A stretch of DNA of 25,891 nt from Actinomycetota bacterium. Lineage in GTDB: Bacteria; Actinomycetota; Acidimicrobiia; Acidimicrobiales; Poriferisodaliceae. The notes under the pieces were generated by a model. The model was not told the origin of the DNA. It ran no database searches and worked only from the letters and a program-made list of their open reading frames with translations. Both the position numbers and the translations under genes were made by a program. Below are positions 1 to 7,298 of the stretch, in pieces (position 1 is the stretch's first letter; each line of letters begins with the position of its first letter). The stretch is taken from the NCBI GenBank assembly GCA_002731665.1, contig PCCJ01000081.1:1-25891 (forward strand), written 5' to 3'.

Positions 1-105
1 GCGCTGATTTTGATTTCCCAAGACCTCTGATCGGCTTTGCGAATCCGCAGAAACTACCTCGACTCTAAAAACGTGTGGCTCTTTCAGACCTGCCAAAGGC
101 GACAT
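1..105 (-). CDS. Partial gene leaving the left edge (N-terminal 35 codons), unknown product
   Basis: On the minus strand an ATG at 105-103 shares its A with the TAA stop of the VOC gene (TAATG), the usual geometry of a translationally coupled downstream gene. The frame stays open for 35 codons to the window edge and begins MSPLAGLKEPHVFRVEVV. I do not recognise a family in this short stretch. The upstream sequence has only a weak purine run (GAAAAG). A short open frame is easily due to chance, so the case rests on the stop/start overlap. Confidence 0.35.
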   Translation of the reverse strand, partial: MSPLAGLKEPHVFRVEVVSADSQSRSEVLGNQNQR

Positions 106-800
106 TAACTTTTCATTGCTTGGTTCACTACCGGCGGCTGTGTCTCGCTAAAACGTTCCCATACGACTTCGTCAGGCACGCTCATTACTTTTTCTAAAAT
201 CCCAGGTGGGTAATGCATGTGAGGCTGAGAGCCATCAAAATCTGGATTAGGAAGAAGCTCATCAGCAGATTTATATTCCTCAGGGTTTTTTAGGGCTTTC
301 ATTTCGGCATCGGTAATCTCGCAGAGATCCTTTACTTCCGGATCGATCCAAGCTTCTTCATCAATATCGCTCCCAACGCAAATTTCGAGACTCAGTCCTT
401 CAGGGCCGGCGAAATATATGGATTGAATAAAACCATGATCAAGCGGCCCTAGTACTTGAATATTGTTCGCTCGTATTCTATCTCTCATCGCTAGAAGTTC
501 TTCGCTGCTATCGACGTTAAACGCTACGTGTTGCATCGTTCCACGCGTGACTGGTAAGGCTCCATTACCTGCATGCGTTATTCCCCATTCGATCTTTTCA
601 CTATTGTCTGGATGTTGCACAAACGCCACATAACTATCTGCAGACAGCTCAGCGAAGCCGTGATAACAGCCGTCTACGCCATGCATCCAATAAAGTGCTT
701 TCGTTGGGCATCCAAGAACTTGAGCAAAAAAAGTCAACTGTGCTTTCATATCAGTTGTTGATATTGCTAAATGATTAACACCGTTGGGATGTAAAGCCAT
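105..800 (-). CDS. VOC-family (glyoxalase / extradiol dioxygenase fold) protein
   Basis: A 231-residue member of the vicinal oxygen chelate superfamily. Members use two beta-alpha-beta-beta-beta modules to bind a divalent metal through a His/His/Glu set and act as extradiol ring-cleavage dioxygenases, glyoxalases, epimerases or resistance proteins. Candidate ligands are His10 (in NHLAI), His91 (in QHVAF) and Glu139 (in SLEI), so the metal site looks intact. The fold is complete by about residue 142; an acidic tail of about 90 residues follows. It starts 30 bp from the divergent CMD-like gene and has no Shine-Dalgarno, but a TAACCT hexamer lies 6 nt before the ATG. Its stop overlaps the start of the gene at the left edge. 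The substrate cannot be assigned; a ring-cleavage or lyase role is inferred only from the neighbours. Confidence 0.85.
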   Translation of the reverse strand: MALHPNGVNHLAISTTDMKAQLTFFAQVLGCPTKALYWMHGVDGCYHGFAELSADSYVAFVQHPDNSEKIEWGITHAGNGALPVTRGTMQHVAFNVDSSEELLAMRDRIRANNIQVLGPLDHGFIQSIYFAGPEGLSLEICVGSDIDEEAWIDPEVKDLCEITDAEMKALKNPEEYKSADELLPNPDFDGSQPHMHYPPGILEKVMSVPDEVVWERFSETQPPVVNQAMKS

Positions 801-806
801 GTCACA

Positions 807-812
807 AGGTTA
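807..812 (-). promoter_or_regulatory. Probable -10 box of a leaderless transcript (VOC gene)
   Basis: Minus-strand TAACCT, followed by exactly 6 nt and then the ATG at 800. There is no Shine-Dalgarno, so transcription would start at or next to the A of the ATG. No clear -35 is visible. Confidence 0.5.
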
Positions 813-817
813 GGCGC

Positions 818-823
818 TAATGT
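818..823 (+). promoter_or_regulatory. Probable -10 box of a leaderless transcript (CMD-like gene)
   Basis: TAATGT ends 7 nt before the ATG at 831, with no ribosome binding site between. The same TAATGT hexamer precedes the genes at 1370 and 20758. It lies within 6 nt of the opposing -10, so the two divergent promoters share about 30 bp. Confidence 0.5.
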
Positions 824-830
824 CTTCTTT

Positions 831-1223
831 ATGTCACTCAATTCAGATGGCTTTCGACACCGCTTGAAGCAAAATGCTTCCGCCGGTAAGAAACTAGTTG
901 ACCATAATCCGGCGATGTATGAGAGCTACTGGGCAACTCATGACCTGGCCATGAAGGCTGGTGCTTTGGATCAGCGTACAAAAGAATTAGTAGCGTTGGC
1001 TCTTGTCGTAACTATGAAATGCGATGTATGCATTACGTTTCATGTTCGCGCATGCCTCAAAGCCAAAGCTTCGCGTGAAGAGATCTACGATGTACTCAAC
1101 GTCGCAGTCATGCAAGGCGATGGGTCAGCGTTAGTTCACGCAAACTATGCTGCAGAGGCCTTAGATGAGTACCTAGCAGGACGTTCAAGTAACTCTTCTC
1201 GCCCCGAACCGCATAATCACTAA
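831..1223 (+). CDS. Carboxymuconolactone decarboxylase / AhpD-like protein
   Basis: A 130-residue all-alpha protein of the CMD/AhpD family. The diagnostic segment is Cys64-x-x-Cys67-x-x-x-His71 (CDVCITFH), preceded by the helix that carries KELVALA. A CxxC plus His is the AhpD-type thiol pair used in peroxide or alkylhydroperoxide reduction. True 4-carboxymuconolactone decarboxylases lack the redox cysteines, so a thiol-disulfide role is more likely than decarboxylation. It is divergent from the VOC gene and apparently leaderless. The next gene is 146 bp downstream, so it may be monocistronic. Small CMD-like proteins are common beside oxygenases in actinobacterial catabolic loci; its link to the VOC genes here is inference. 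Confidence 0.88.
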   Translation: MSLNSDGFRHRLKQNASAGKKLVDHNPAMYESYWATHDLAMKAGALDQRTKELVALALVVTMKCDVCITFHVRACLKAKASREEIYDVLNVAVMQGDGSALVHANYAAEALDEYLAGRSSNSSRPEPHNH

Positions 1224-1356
1224 GTTTCAATTTTGAGCAATCCTTAAGACAGAAACTTTCATGATTAGCTCATTGGAACAATACTTCTTGGTCCATAGGC
1301 GACCACAGGATCGAAATTTGTTAGCCGGACTTCGAGCACGAGCCTTGTTCTACCCA

Positions 1357-1362
1357 TAATGT
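1357..1362 (+). promoter_or_regulatory. Probable -10 box of a leaderless transcript (second VOC gene)
   Basis: TAATGT followed by 7 nt and the ATG at 1370. No Shine-Dalgarno is present and no convincing -35 is seen. Confidence 0.5.
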
Positions 1363-1369
1363 ATCTTCC

Positions 1370-2149
1370 ATGTGGATTCGTTTACGACAAATCGCAGTAG
1401 TAACTGCTGACCTTCGAGAAACAGCTCTTGACATTCAAAACATTTTAGGCTTAGAAGCGTGCCATATGGACCCTGGAGTTGGGGTATTCGGGCTTAAGAA
1501 TACATTGTGGCCTATCGGCAGTCAGTTTCTCGAATGCGTGACGCCAGTGGAAGAAAACACCGCTGGAGGACGCTATATAGAGCGCCGCAAAGGCGACGGT
1601 GGGTATATGGTTATTAACCAAGTAGATGACGTGGAAGTCAGGATAAAGCACGTAAATCAGCTAGGTGTGCGGATAGCAAATGACATGAACTACGAAAAAA
1701 ATGGCTTTCACGGTATTCAACTTCACCCAGCAGATACGGGCGGTAGTTTCTTCGAAATGGACCAGATGACGTCAGATACAACTGATGAGCCTGGCGGACC
1801 ATGGTGGCCTGCCGGAAGTTACTGGCAGCCTTACGTACGAGATGACAGGGTGAAAGCAATAACTGCGGCAGAATTGCAAAGTCCTGATCCGCTCAAGCTG
1901 GCAACCCGGTGGGGGCAAATAGCTCAAACCGAAGTATGGAGCGAATCCGATGGGGTTTACAACATCGCTTTCGAAAACGCTACTGTGCGATTCGTAGAAG
2001 AAACCGACGGCAGAGGCGAAGGTCTTGGAGGGATTGATTTACTCTGCGCAGATCGAGATACCGTGTTAGCTTCTGCTAAGCAAAGAAATTGTTATGTTAA
2101 CGATGACCAACTTACGATTGCTGGTCTGAGAGTCTATCTTCGAGACTAG
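1370..2149 (+). CDS. VOC-family protein (two-module glyoxalase-like)
   Basis: A 259-residue VOC-fold protein. The first module begins at residue 3 (IRLRQIAVVTADL), and residues 113-130 (FHGIQLHPADTGGSFFEMD) are the typical end strand with His114, His119 and Glu129 as possible metal ligands. The second half (about 155-259) keeps a degenerate second module ending GLRVYLRD. The usual first-strand His is a Gln here (RQIAV), so the metal site differs from classical dioxygenases. It seems leaderless and lies 33 bp before a mycothiol-type DinB enzyme, which suggests co-transcription and perhaps a thiol-adduct substrate as in glyoxalase chemistry. Related actinobacterial proteins are usually annotated only as VOC family. 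Confidence 0.8.
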   Translation: MWIRLRQIAVVTADLRETALDIQNILGLEACHMDPGVGVFGLKNTLWPIGSQFLECVTPVEENTAGGRYIERRKGDGGYMVINQVDDVEVRIKHVNQLGVRIANDMNYEKNGFHGIQLHPADTGGSFFEMDQMTSDTTDEPGGPWWPAGSYWQPYVRDDRVKAITAAELQSPDPLKLATRWGQIAQTEVWSESDGVYNIAFENATVRFVEETDGRGEGLGGIDLLCADRDTVLASAKQRNCYVNDDQLTIAGLRVYLRD

Positions 2150-2182
2150 ATAAACTTAGTTCTTGTAAAGCAGGGGAATATC

Positions 2183-2740
2183 ATGGCGACAAATCTCATA
2201 AATTTCACTAGAGCCATTTATGTTTTTGATGCGGTCGTGCGTCGGGTTCCCGATGACTCTTGGGATTTCGACTCACCCTGCGACGAGTGGTCAGCCAGAG
2301 ACGTATTAAAGCACCATTGTGGAGTCTTGGATGCCATGACAGCCACCTTGAAGACCGGGGAAACAGTTCCGCCTTCAATGGCTCTTGAAGCAGACCAGCC
2401 TTTGGATCGTTGGAGTCAAAGCAGAGACGCTGTACTTGAAGCCTTAGATCAGCCAGACATTCTCAACCTTGAAGGAACTTTCTGGTTCGGTCCGATGTCC
2501 GTCGACAAGTGGATTCAAATTGTCCAATGGGACTCGTTAGCTCATGCTTGGGATATCGGAAAATCGGTGGCTATAGATCCACTACTACCAAGCGACCTCT
2601 GCGAAATTTCAGCTGCAATAATTGGAGCAATGCACGAGACCGCCTTGAAATGGAAGTTGATTAAAGAGCCAGTAGCTGTGCCCGATGGTTCAAGCGAGCC
2701 AGACAAGTTCCTTGCGTTGATCGGACGCGACCCCAACTGA
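2183..2740 (+). CDS. TIGR03086-like, DinB-fold mycothiol-dependent enzyme family protein
   Basis: A 185-residue protein of the actinobacterial DinB-like group (TIGR03086 type; relatives include mycothiol-dependent maleylpyruvate isomerase). Hallmarks are SPCDEWSARDVLKHH at residues 31-45 and a second helix with His121-x-x-Asp124 (SLAHAWDIG); together these supply the metal ligands of the four-helix bundle. Family members bind a divalent metal and are thought to use mycothiol as thiol cofactor; no reaction can be named for this one. The start has a good Shine-Dalgarno (AGGGG at 2172-2176, 6 nt spacing), so translation is separate from the upstream VOC gene although it is probably on the same mRNA. 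It ends 76 bp before a convergent operon, and no clear terminator hairpin is visible between them. Confidence 0.85.
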   Translation: MATNLINFTRAIYVFDAVVRRVPDDSWDFDSPCDEWSARDVLKHHCGVLDAMTATLKTGETVPPSMALEADQPLDRWSQSRDAVLEALDQPDILNLEGTFWFGPMSVDKWIQIVQWDSLAHAWDIGKSVAIDPLLPSDLCEISAAIIGAMHETALKWKLIKEPVAVPDGSSEPDKFLALIGRDPN

Positions 2741-2816
2741 TTTCAGAGCATTGATTCGCACTGATCGCTTTATCAATACAAAAATGAGACTAGAGCAACT
2801 AACAACTCACCATTAT

Positions 2817-3686
2817 CTATCGAACTGTTTCCGTGCCTTTAACCGTTATTCTTCGCATGATGCGTCTATCGCCTGCTATGTCATAAGGTTCTAGACGATG
2901 CAGCGTTGAGCGATTATCCCAAATTACAAGATCGCCGGGACTCCATTGATGACTGTAAACGAATTGTTCCTGCGTTGAGATTTCTAGCAGTTCTGAAAGC
3001 AAATTTCTTCCTTCATCAACTGGCATGTCCTCTATATGGGAGGCGTGGCCACCCATATAGAAAGAACGACTACCGTCTGCATGAGTTCGAATAAGAGGAT
3101 GTGTAGCTGGCGGGTACTTATCTAATTCCGCCTGGCTCATTTCCTCTAGCTTTCCAGGATTATTAGCCCGAGAATAGGCGTAGCTATGAACTACTTTTAA
3201 TGGATCCACAATAAGCTTCAGATCTGCGGGAATGGCTTTATAAGCAGCGCGCATGTCTGCGAATAAAGTATTTCCACCGTGTTCTGGAACTTCTACCGCA
3301 TTAAGCAAAGTACACAAACACGGAATCTCTCGGAACGAACTATCCGTATGCCAGCGCTCAGTTCCCCGCAGGAAAACTGACTGCGGCTCATCGAATTGAA
3401 CAATGTGACCGTCTTCTCCAATATTTGTTAAATCAAAAATTGCAGGAAATTTGGTATTTCGTTTTTCAGCTTCTGGCAAGATCTCCAAGTCCCCAATGCT
3501 TGTAGCTAAACCCACAAACGTCTCAGACTGCAGAGCTGCCTCTTTAAGAATCAGCACCGAATGAGATTCCAAGGCCTCTAATAAAAATTTAGAAAACGAG
3601 CTATCAAAAACTTGGCCTTCGACCGAAAAGTTCACATATGCACCAAACCCAGATTTATCTATCGGGGTGATAGATCTAGTCGTCAT
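2817..3686 (-). CDS. TauD/TfdA-family Fe(II)/2-oxoglutarate dioxygenase
   Basis: A 289-residue non-heme iron oxygenase. It couples decarboxylation of 2-oxoglutarate to hydroxylation of a substrate; TauD acts on taurine and TfdA on 2,4-D. The iron triad is visible as His113-x-Asp115 (RWHTDSSF) and His263 (STLHRLEP), with the 2-oxoglutarate-binding Arg at 274 or 275 (GDRRIMRR) and Thr140 in GGNTLF. Length and motif spacing fit the family, so it should be active. The ATG overlaps the stop of the PhyH gene by 4 nt (ATGA), making it the last gene of a three-gene coupled unit. The substrate is unknown; conserved motifs do not separate taurine-, aryloxyalkanoate- or carnitine-type enzymes. Confidence 0.92.
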   Translation of the reverse strand: MTTRSITPIDKSGFGAYVNFSVEGQVFDSSFSKFLLEALESHSVLILKEAALQSETFVGLATSIGDLEILPEAEKRNTKFPAIFDLTNIGEDGHIVQFDEPQSVFLRGTERWHTDSSFREIPCLCTLLNAVEVPEHGGNTLFADMRAAYKAIPADLKLIVDPLKVVHSYAYSRANNPGKLEEMSQAELDKYPPATHPLIRTHADGSRSFYMGGHASHIEDMPVDEGRNLLSELLEISTQEQFVYSHQWSPGDLVIWDNRSTLHRLEPYDIAGDRRIMRRITVKGTETVR

Positions 3687-4480
3687 TTGGTTTCTACATA
3701 TTGTCGAAGGTTTTCAGGAGAACTCGCTCTTATTGGGGCGAAGTCACGTGCTGCGTAGTATTCTGGCCGCTCAAAACTTTCTCCCCGATTATCCACCGGG
3801 CAAACGTTGATGTATAAAAGTAGGCGCCTGAAAGGACTAATATTTACAGTTGATCCGTGAACCACCGTCATGTCCATGAGCAACACCGATCCTGCCTGAG
3901 CAGTGATTGATGTCAAACCATTAGCCTCAACCAGGCTTTTCATTGTCTCATTAGTAATGTCGTAGCGATATTTTGAGACCTGCTCGAAATCTACCGAAGA
4001 AGGATCAAGGTTCGCTGTTGAGACCAGCCCTTCTTTGTGAGAGCCCGGCACAGCGAGCAGTGGAGCATTTACATCAGTTACATCATCTAAAAAAACAGCG
4101 ATCATGATCCCGCGAGGGTCCGGTACTCCATCTACCCGATGGTAAGTGCCAAAATCTTGATGCCAGGCGACGATAGAACCGTTTGTTTGTTTCATGTTGA
4201 TACGTGACTGGTGAACGTATATGTCATTCTCGAGTATTTCTCGGCTGCTTTCGACTATCACAGGGTGGTGAGTTAATGCTTTGAGTCGCTCATCAAATAA
4301 ATGCATACCCCAACAAACGTGGGGACTCCCATCTGCTTCGCGCCCTACTTCTGGTCCTGTTCGCTCGAGCACCTCAAGCGCTGCTTCACTAAGCATTTCC
4401 ACTTCATAGTTGTCGAAAACATCACGAAGCACTAGCCAACCTGTGTGATTGAATTCACGTTTTTGTTCATCCGTTAACAT
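3683..4480 (-). CDS. Phytanoyl-CoA dioxygenase (PhyH) family protein
   Basis: A 265-residue Fe(II)/2-oxoglutarate oxygenase of the PhyH/EctD type. The facial triad is His107-x-Asp109 (AWHQDFGTYH) and His208 (TVVHGSTVN), with Arg218/Arg219 (SPFRRLLLY) for the 2-oxoglutarate carboxylate. The family hydroxylates phytanoyl-CoA, ectoine, proline and diverse small metabolites. I chose the ATG at 4480, not the TTG one codon earlier: it overlaps the aldolase stop as TGATG and has a strong Shine-Dalgarno (GAGGAGG, 4493-4487) with 6 nt spacing. Its own stop overlaps the TauD start. Two unrelated 2-oxoglutarate oxygenases produced in fixed order suggest two successive hydroxylations or oxidative cleavages on one substrate (inference). 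Confidence 0.92.
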   Translation of the reverse strand: MLTDEQKREFNHTGWLVLRDVFDNYEVEMLSEAALEVLERTGPEVGREADGSPHVCWGMHLFDERLKALTHHPVIVESSREILENDIYVHQSRINMKQTNGSIVAWHQDFGTYHRVDGVPDPRGIMIAVFLDDVTDVNAPLLAVPGSHKEGLVSTANLDPSSVDFEQVSKYRYDITNETMKSLVEANGLTSITAQAGSVLLMDMTVVHGSTVNISPFRRLLLYINVCPVDNRGESFERPEYYAARDFAPIRASSPENLRQYVETK

Positions 4481-5253
4481 CAACGACCTCCTCTTAATGC
4501 CTCAATTCCAGCGGCCAAAGCAGAGGTCATTAGGCCAATGTCGTAGCTGTAACTCACCATTCGAAAACCTCGCCGGATCCAGTCCTGCCCCGTTTCGACG
4601 TTACCCGCAAGACAAGCAGCTGCCTTACCGTTATTCTCACAAGCTTCAAGAATTTTGTCGATAGAGTCCTGCATCCTAGGATGCTCAGTTTCCCCTGGTA
4701 CCTCTAGCGACAACGACAAATCTCCGTGCCCAAGGTGAGCAACATCAACTCCTGGCACGGCCATAATTTCTTCTGCGTTAGCTACTCCTTTTTCTGACTC
4801 TATAAGGACACACACCATTGTCCTATCGTGGGCTCCTTCGATTATTTCTGGAACCGTAAGAGCGCTGTAATCATCATGTGCCCCACCAAACATTGCCCCG
4901 CGCCGTCCCGACGGTGGGTATCGCGTCCACTTTACAAATTCTTCTGCTTGCTCAGCTGTCTCACACATTTGAAATAGCATGCCCATAGCCCCGAGATCCA
5001 GAAGTCGAGATGTGTACTGGTAAGTCGTGTCCGGAGGTCTTACCAACGGAGTAATGCCCAGTCCCCGACAAAGGGCGAGCTGAGTCTTCATCTCGGACAT
5101 GGAAAAGCCACTATGCTCCATGTCGTAAAAAACAAATTGAGCTCCCCCATTCTGTAAAATTTGTGGCAGACCAGCACTTAGAAATTCAAAGATCATGGTC
5201 CCGTAGACCGTTTCACCTTGAGCTAGGAGATCCTTTACTTGATTCGAACGCAT
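4480..5253 (-). CDS. HpcH/HpaI-family class II aldolase
   Basis: A 257-residue TIM-barrel aldolase/citrate-lyase-like protein. The family performs metal-dependent retro-aldol cleavage of 4-hydroxy-2-oxoacids (HpaI, RhmA, GarL), releasing pyruvate or a related oxoacid plus an aldehyde. HpaI catalytic residues can be matched: His47 (DMEHSGF), Arg72 (LVRPPD), metal ligand Glu152 (LIESEKG) and Asp178 (GHGDLSLSL). The open frame extends upstream to a TTG at 5334, but homology starts at MRSNQVKDLL, so I start at the ATG at 5253. It is first in the coupled aldolase-PhyH-TauD unit. The likely role is C-C cleavage of a hydroxylated oxoacid made by, or feeding, the two dioxygenases. The promoter is probably in the gap shared with the MBL gene. 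Confidence 0.9.
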   Translation of the reverse strand: MRSNQVKDLLAQGETVYGTMIFEFLSAGLPQILQNGGAQFVFYDMEHSGFSMSEMKTQLALCRGLGITPLVRPPDTTYQYTSRLLDLGAMGMLFQMCETAEQAEEFVKWTRYPPSGRRGAMFGGAHDDYSALTVPEIIEGAHDRTMVCVLIESEKGVANAEEIMAVPGVDVAHLGHGDLSLSLEVPGETEHPRMQDSIDKILEACENNGKAAACLAGNVETGQDWIRRGFRMVSYSYDIGLMTSALAAGIEALRGGR

Positions 5254-5616
5254 GCGACCATCTTGACAGAAAAGTAACATAAATGCGCAGTCTTCTAAGG
5301 CTGCTAAGCCGTTAATTCTTATCTTGTTTTTCAACTAGTCCACTACTAGTAGGATCTTGCTTGAGTACTTGCGACATGAGGGTCTCAAAGCGGATAAACA
5401 CCTATTTACATTTTATTAATTCCACAAAAAAAGCGAAATACCCCCATGTTTAAGGCGTCGGCCGAGATGACGACCCAGGTACAGCCTACTTTTAGAAATG
5501 CACAGACTTGAATCGCGGCATACGATACGAGTCTTGAACCAAACTCTGGCACAAGCTTATATTTTTCCACACACGCAACTTAACTAAGTTAGTTCTGCAT
5601 TCGAAAGGTGCTCAAT
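5254..5616. other. Divergent intergenic region between aldolase operon and MBL gene
   Basis: About 360 bp without a convincing gene; the only coding-like stretch is the unused in-frame extension of the aldolase. It must hold both divergent promoters, though no textbook -35/-10 pair stands out. It contains a dyad cluster at 5334-5352 and a TAACT-A-AGTTA dyad near 5580-5590, 26 bp before the MBL start. Confidence 0.5.
5334..5352. promoter_or_regulatory. Palindromic operator-like repeat (ACTAGT x2)
   Basis: A perfect 10-bp palindrome CTACTAGTAG (5343-5352) contains ACTAGT (5345-5350). A second ACTAGT lies at 5334-5339, so the centres are 11 bp apart, about one helical turn. The location is 80 bp upstream of the aldolase start. 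A regulator-binding site is possible; chance is not excluded. Confidence 0.3.
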
Positions 5617-6495
5617 ATGAATTCCGACATTCTGACATGGTCCGTCGGTGGCATCACTATTACTTCAGTTCCCGAGTCCTCGACTCCAACCTCTCCTAAG
5701 TTCATGTTTAAAGGGTTCGACCGCACGGCAGTTCTGGCCCTAGCCGAAAAAGCAACATGGCTTCAACCGCATTTCGTTGATGAGAATGGTTACCTTCTTC
5801 AGAAAATTCACTGTTGCATCATCGATACTGGCGATTACAAAATTGCTGTCGATACATGCGTGGGCAACGACAAACAGCGAGGTAACCCGCTTTGGCATGA
5901 AAGCCAAGGGCCTTTTCTTGAAGATTTACTCGACGCAGGTTATGCACCTGAAACAATCACGCACGTGGTTTGCACTCACCTTCACGTGGACCACGTTGGA
6001 TGGAATACCCGATTGGTCGACGGAGAGTGGATCCCAACGTTTCCAAATGCGCAATACATTTTCGTTAAAGAAGAATTCGACCATTGGAGTGTCACTGAAG
6101 ATTTGTTTGGTGATTCTGTCTTCGAAGATTCGGTGGCTCCAATAACAAATGCAGGGCTGGCAGAACTAGTAAGCCATGATTTCGAGTTGTGTCCTGGCGT
6201 TAGTTTTCAGTCAACTCCGGGCCACACTCCGGGCCACGTCTCGGTAGTCGTCCAAGATCTGGGCAAGCGAGCGATTATCACTGGAGATATGACACACAGC
6301 CCTATTCAAATTGCGAACCCTGAATTGAGTTCAAGTTTTGACACCGATCCGGATCTAGCACGCCAAAGCAGATATGACGCGTTTCTCGATTGGGCAGATG
6401 GAGAAACTCTAGTAATCGGCACTCATTTCGGATCGCCTACAGCAGGAATCCTCCAGAGAAATGGTGACTCGTATTCGCTAGAAGTGAACGAGTAA
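5617..6495 (+). CDS. MBL-fold metallo-hydrolase (lactonase / organophosphate-hydrolase-like)
   Basis: A 292-residue metallo-beta-lactamase-fold enzyme. The dinuclear metal motif is complete: His121-x-His123-x-Asp125-His126 (THLHVDHVGW), a His in TPGHTPGHVSV (about 203-207), Asp224 (TGDMTH) and His270 (GTHFGSP). The arrangement THLHVDHVGWN with a following KEEFDHW resembles secreted or cytosolic lactonase and methyl-parathion-hydrolase-like members, but no signal peptide is seen. I place the start at the ATG at 5617, preceded by AAAGG (5604-5608, 8 nt spacing); the GTG at 5608 lies inside that ribosome binding site. It is divergent from the aldolase operon and convergent, with only 4 bp between stops, to the next gene. 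Ester or lactone hydrolysis is likely; the substrate is unknown. Confidence 0.88.
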   Translation: MNSDILTWSVGGITITSVPESSTPTSPKFMFKGFDRTAVLALAEKATWLQPHFVDENGYLLQKIHCCIIDTGDYKIAVDTCVGNDKQRGNPLWHESQGPFLEDLLDAGYAPETITHVVCTHLHVDHVGWNTRLVDGEWIPTFPNAQYIFVKEEFDHWSVTEDLFGDSVFEDSVAPITNAGLAELVSHDFELCPGVSFQSTPGHTPGHVSVVVQDLGKRAIITGDMTHSPIQIANPELSSSFDTDPDLARQSRYDAFLDWADGETLVIGTHFGSPTAGILQRNGDSYSLEVNE

Positions 6496-6499
6496 CTGA

Positions 6500-7246
6500 C
6501 TACGAACCGAACTGAGGACCTTCAGCGTAATCATGCATATTTCTTAACATGTGAGCAGGTCCGTGTGGCCCTTTTATAGCTGCATTCTCACCCCAAATAT
6601 GCTCTTTCATCCAGCCGAATACATCTCTTCGTTTGGCAAGTTTTGACAGTTCCCTAGCGTTCTTAAGGGCAGCCTCCGTAACCTTCCCTTCTTCAGCTAA
6701 CAATTGGACTATGCCCGCCTCATAAGCGGCTTCCCCAGTCCAGCGTCTCGCGAGTTGAACTGTCTCATAAAAAATATTTTGGGGCATTTTGTGGTGAAAC
6801 AAGGCGAGCTCTGGCTCAGGAATAGCCATTCCAATTTCTACTTCGTTTGCGCACAGCAAACCACGATCTTCTCTCATGATTCGTTGGTCGTGGCATAAAG
6901 CCCACATGAAACCGGCTCCGAATGCGTGACCGTTAACGGCGCAAACAGTAGGCATAGGAAATGTGATCATGCGCGCAGCTAGCTTCATAAACTCCTCAGC
7001 GAATGGCTTCCGAACACCACCCGGATGCTCGCCTGTTCCCATGACCCACTCAAGGTCTAGACCATTCGAAAAGAACTTTGGGTTACTTGATGCTGTCACT
7101 AGAGCATGAGGCCCTTGCGTTTTCTCGACTTCGTCTAATGCAGAATCGATTTCCCGGACCAGAGTTGTAGTCCACTTGTTCTCATCGTTATCCAAAGTGA
7201 TCAGACTAACTTCACCTAAATTTTCAAGGGTTACGAGATCTCTCAT
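6500..7246 (-). CDS. Enoyl-CoA hydratase/isomerase family, delta3,delta2-enoyl-CoA-isomerase-like
   Basis: A 248-residue crotonase-fold protein. The CoA oxyanion hole is formed by SNGLDLEW (60-67) and NGHAFGAGF (105-113). The active-site segment NEVEIGMAIPEPE (about 134-146) has a Glu (137) where monofunctional delta3,delta2-enoyl-CoA isomerases of the plant ECI type have EVDIG, so double-bond isomerisation is more likely than hydration. I use the ATG at 7246; the frame is open for 43 more codons but that would overlap the upstream acyl-CoA dehydrogenase, and the crotonase fold starts here. It is the last gene of a minus-strand CoA module and follows the dehydrogenase by 52 bp. Confidence 0.85.
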   Translation of the reverse strand: MRDLVTLENLGEVSLITLDNDENKWTTTLVREIDSALDEVEKTQGPHALVTASSNPKFFSNGLDLEWVMGTGEHPGGVRKPFAEEFMKLAARMITFPMPTVCAVNGHAFGAGFMWALCHDQRIMREDRGLLCANEVEIGMAIPEPELALFHHKMPQNIFYETVQLARRWTGEAAYEAGIVQLLAEEGKVTEAALKNARELSKLAKRRDVFGWMKEHIWGENAAIKGPHGPAHMLRNMHDYAEGPQFGS

Positions 7247-7298
7247 CGTCACACCGTAGACCGTGCACGCAACTGCTGTCTTGTTATCACCAGATTGT

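Noticed and set aside
3..68. Possible C-terminal tail of a plus-strand gene entering from the left edge (ADFDFPRPLIGFANPQKLPRL then stop)
   Set aside because: Only 21 codons are visible, and the minus-strand frame in the same DNA has a stop/start overlap with its neighbour, which is better evidence.
5254..5334. N-terminal extension of the aldolase to a TTG at 5334
   Set aside because: The extra 27 residues do not resemble the family, whose homology begins at the ATG at 5253.
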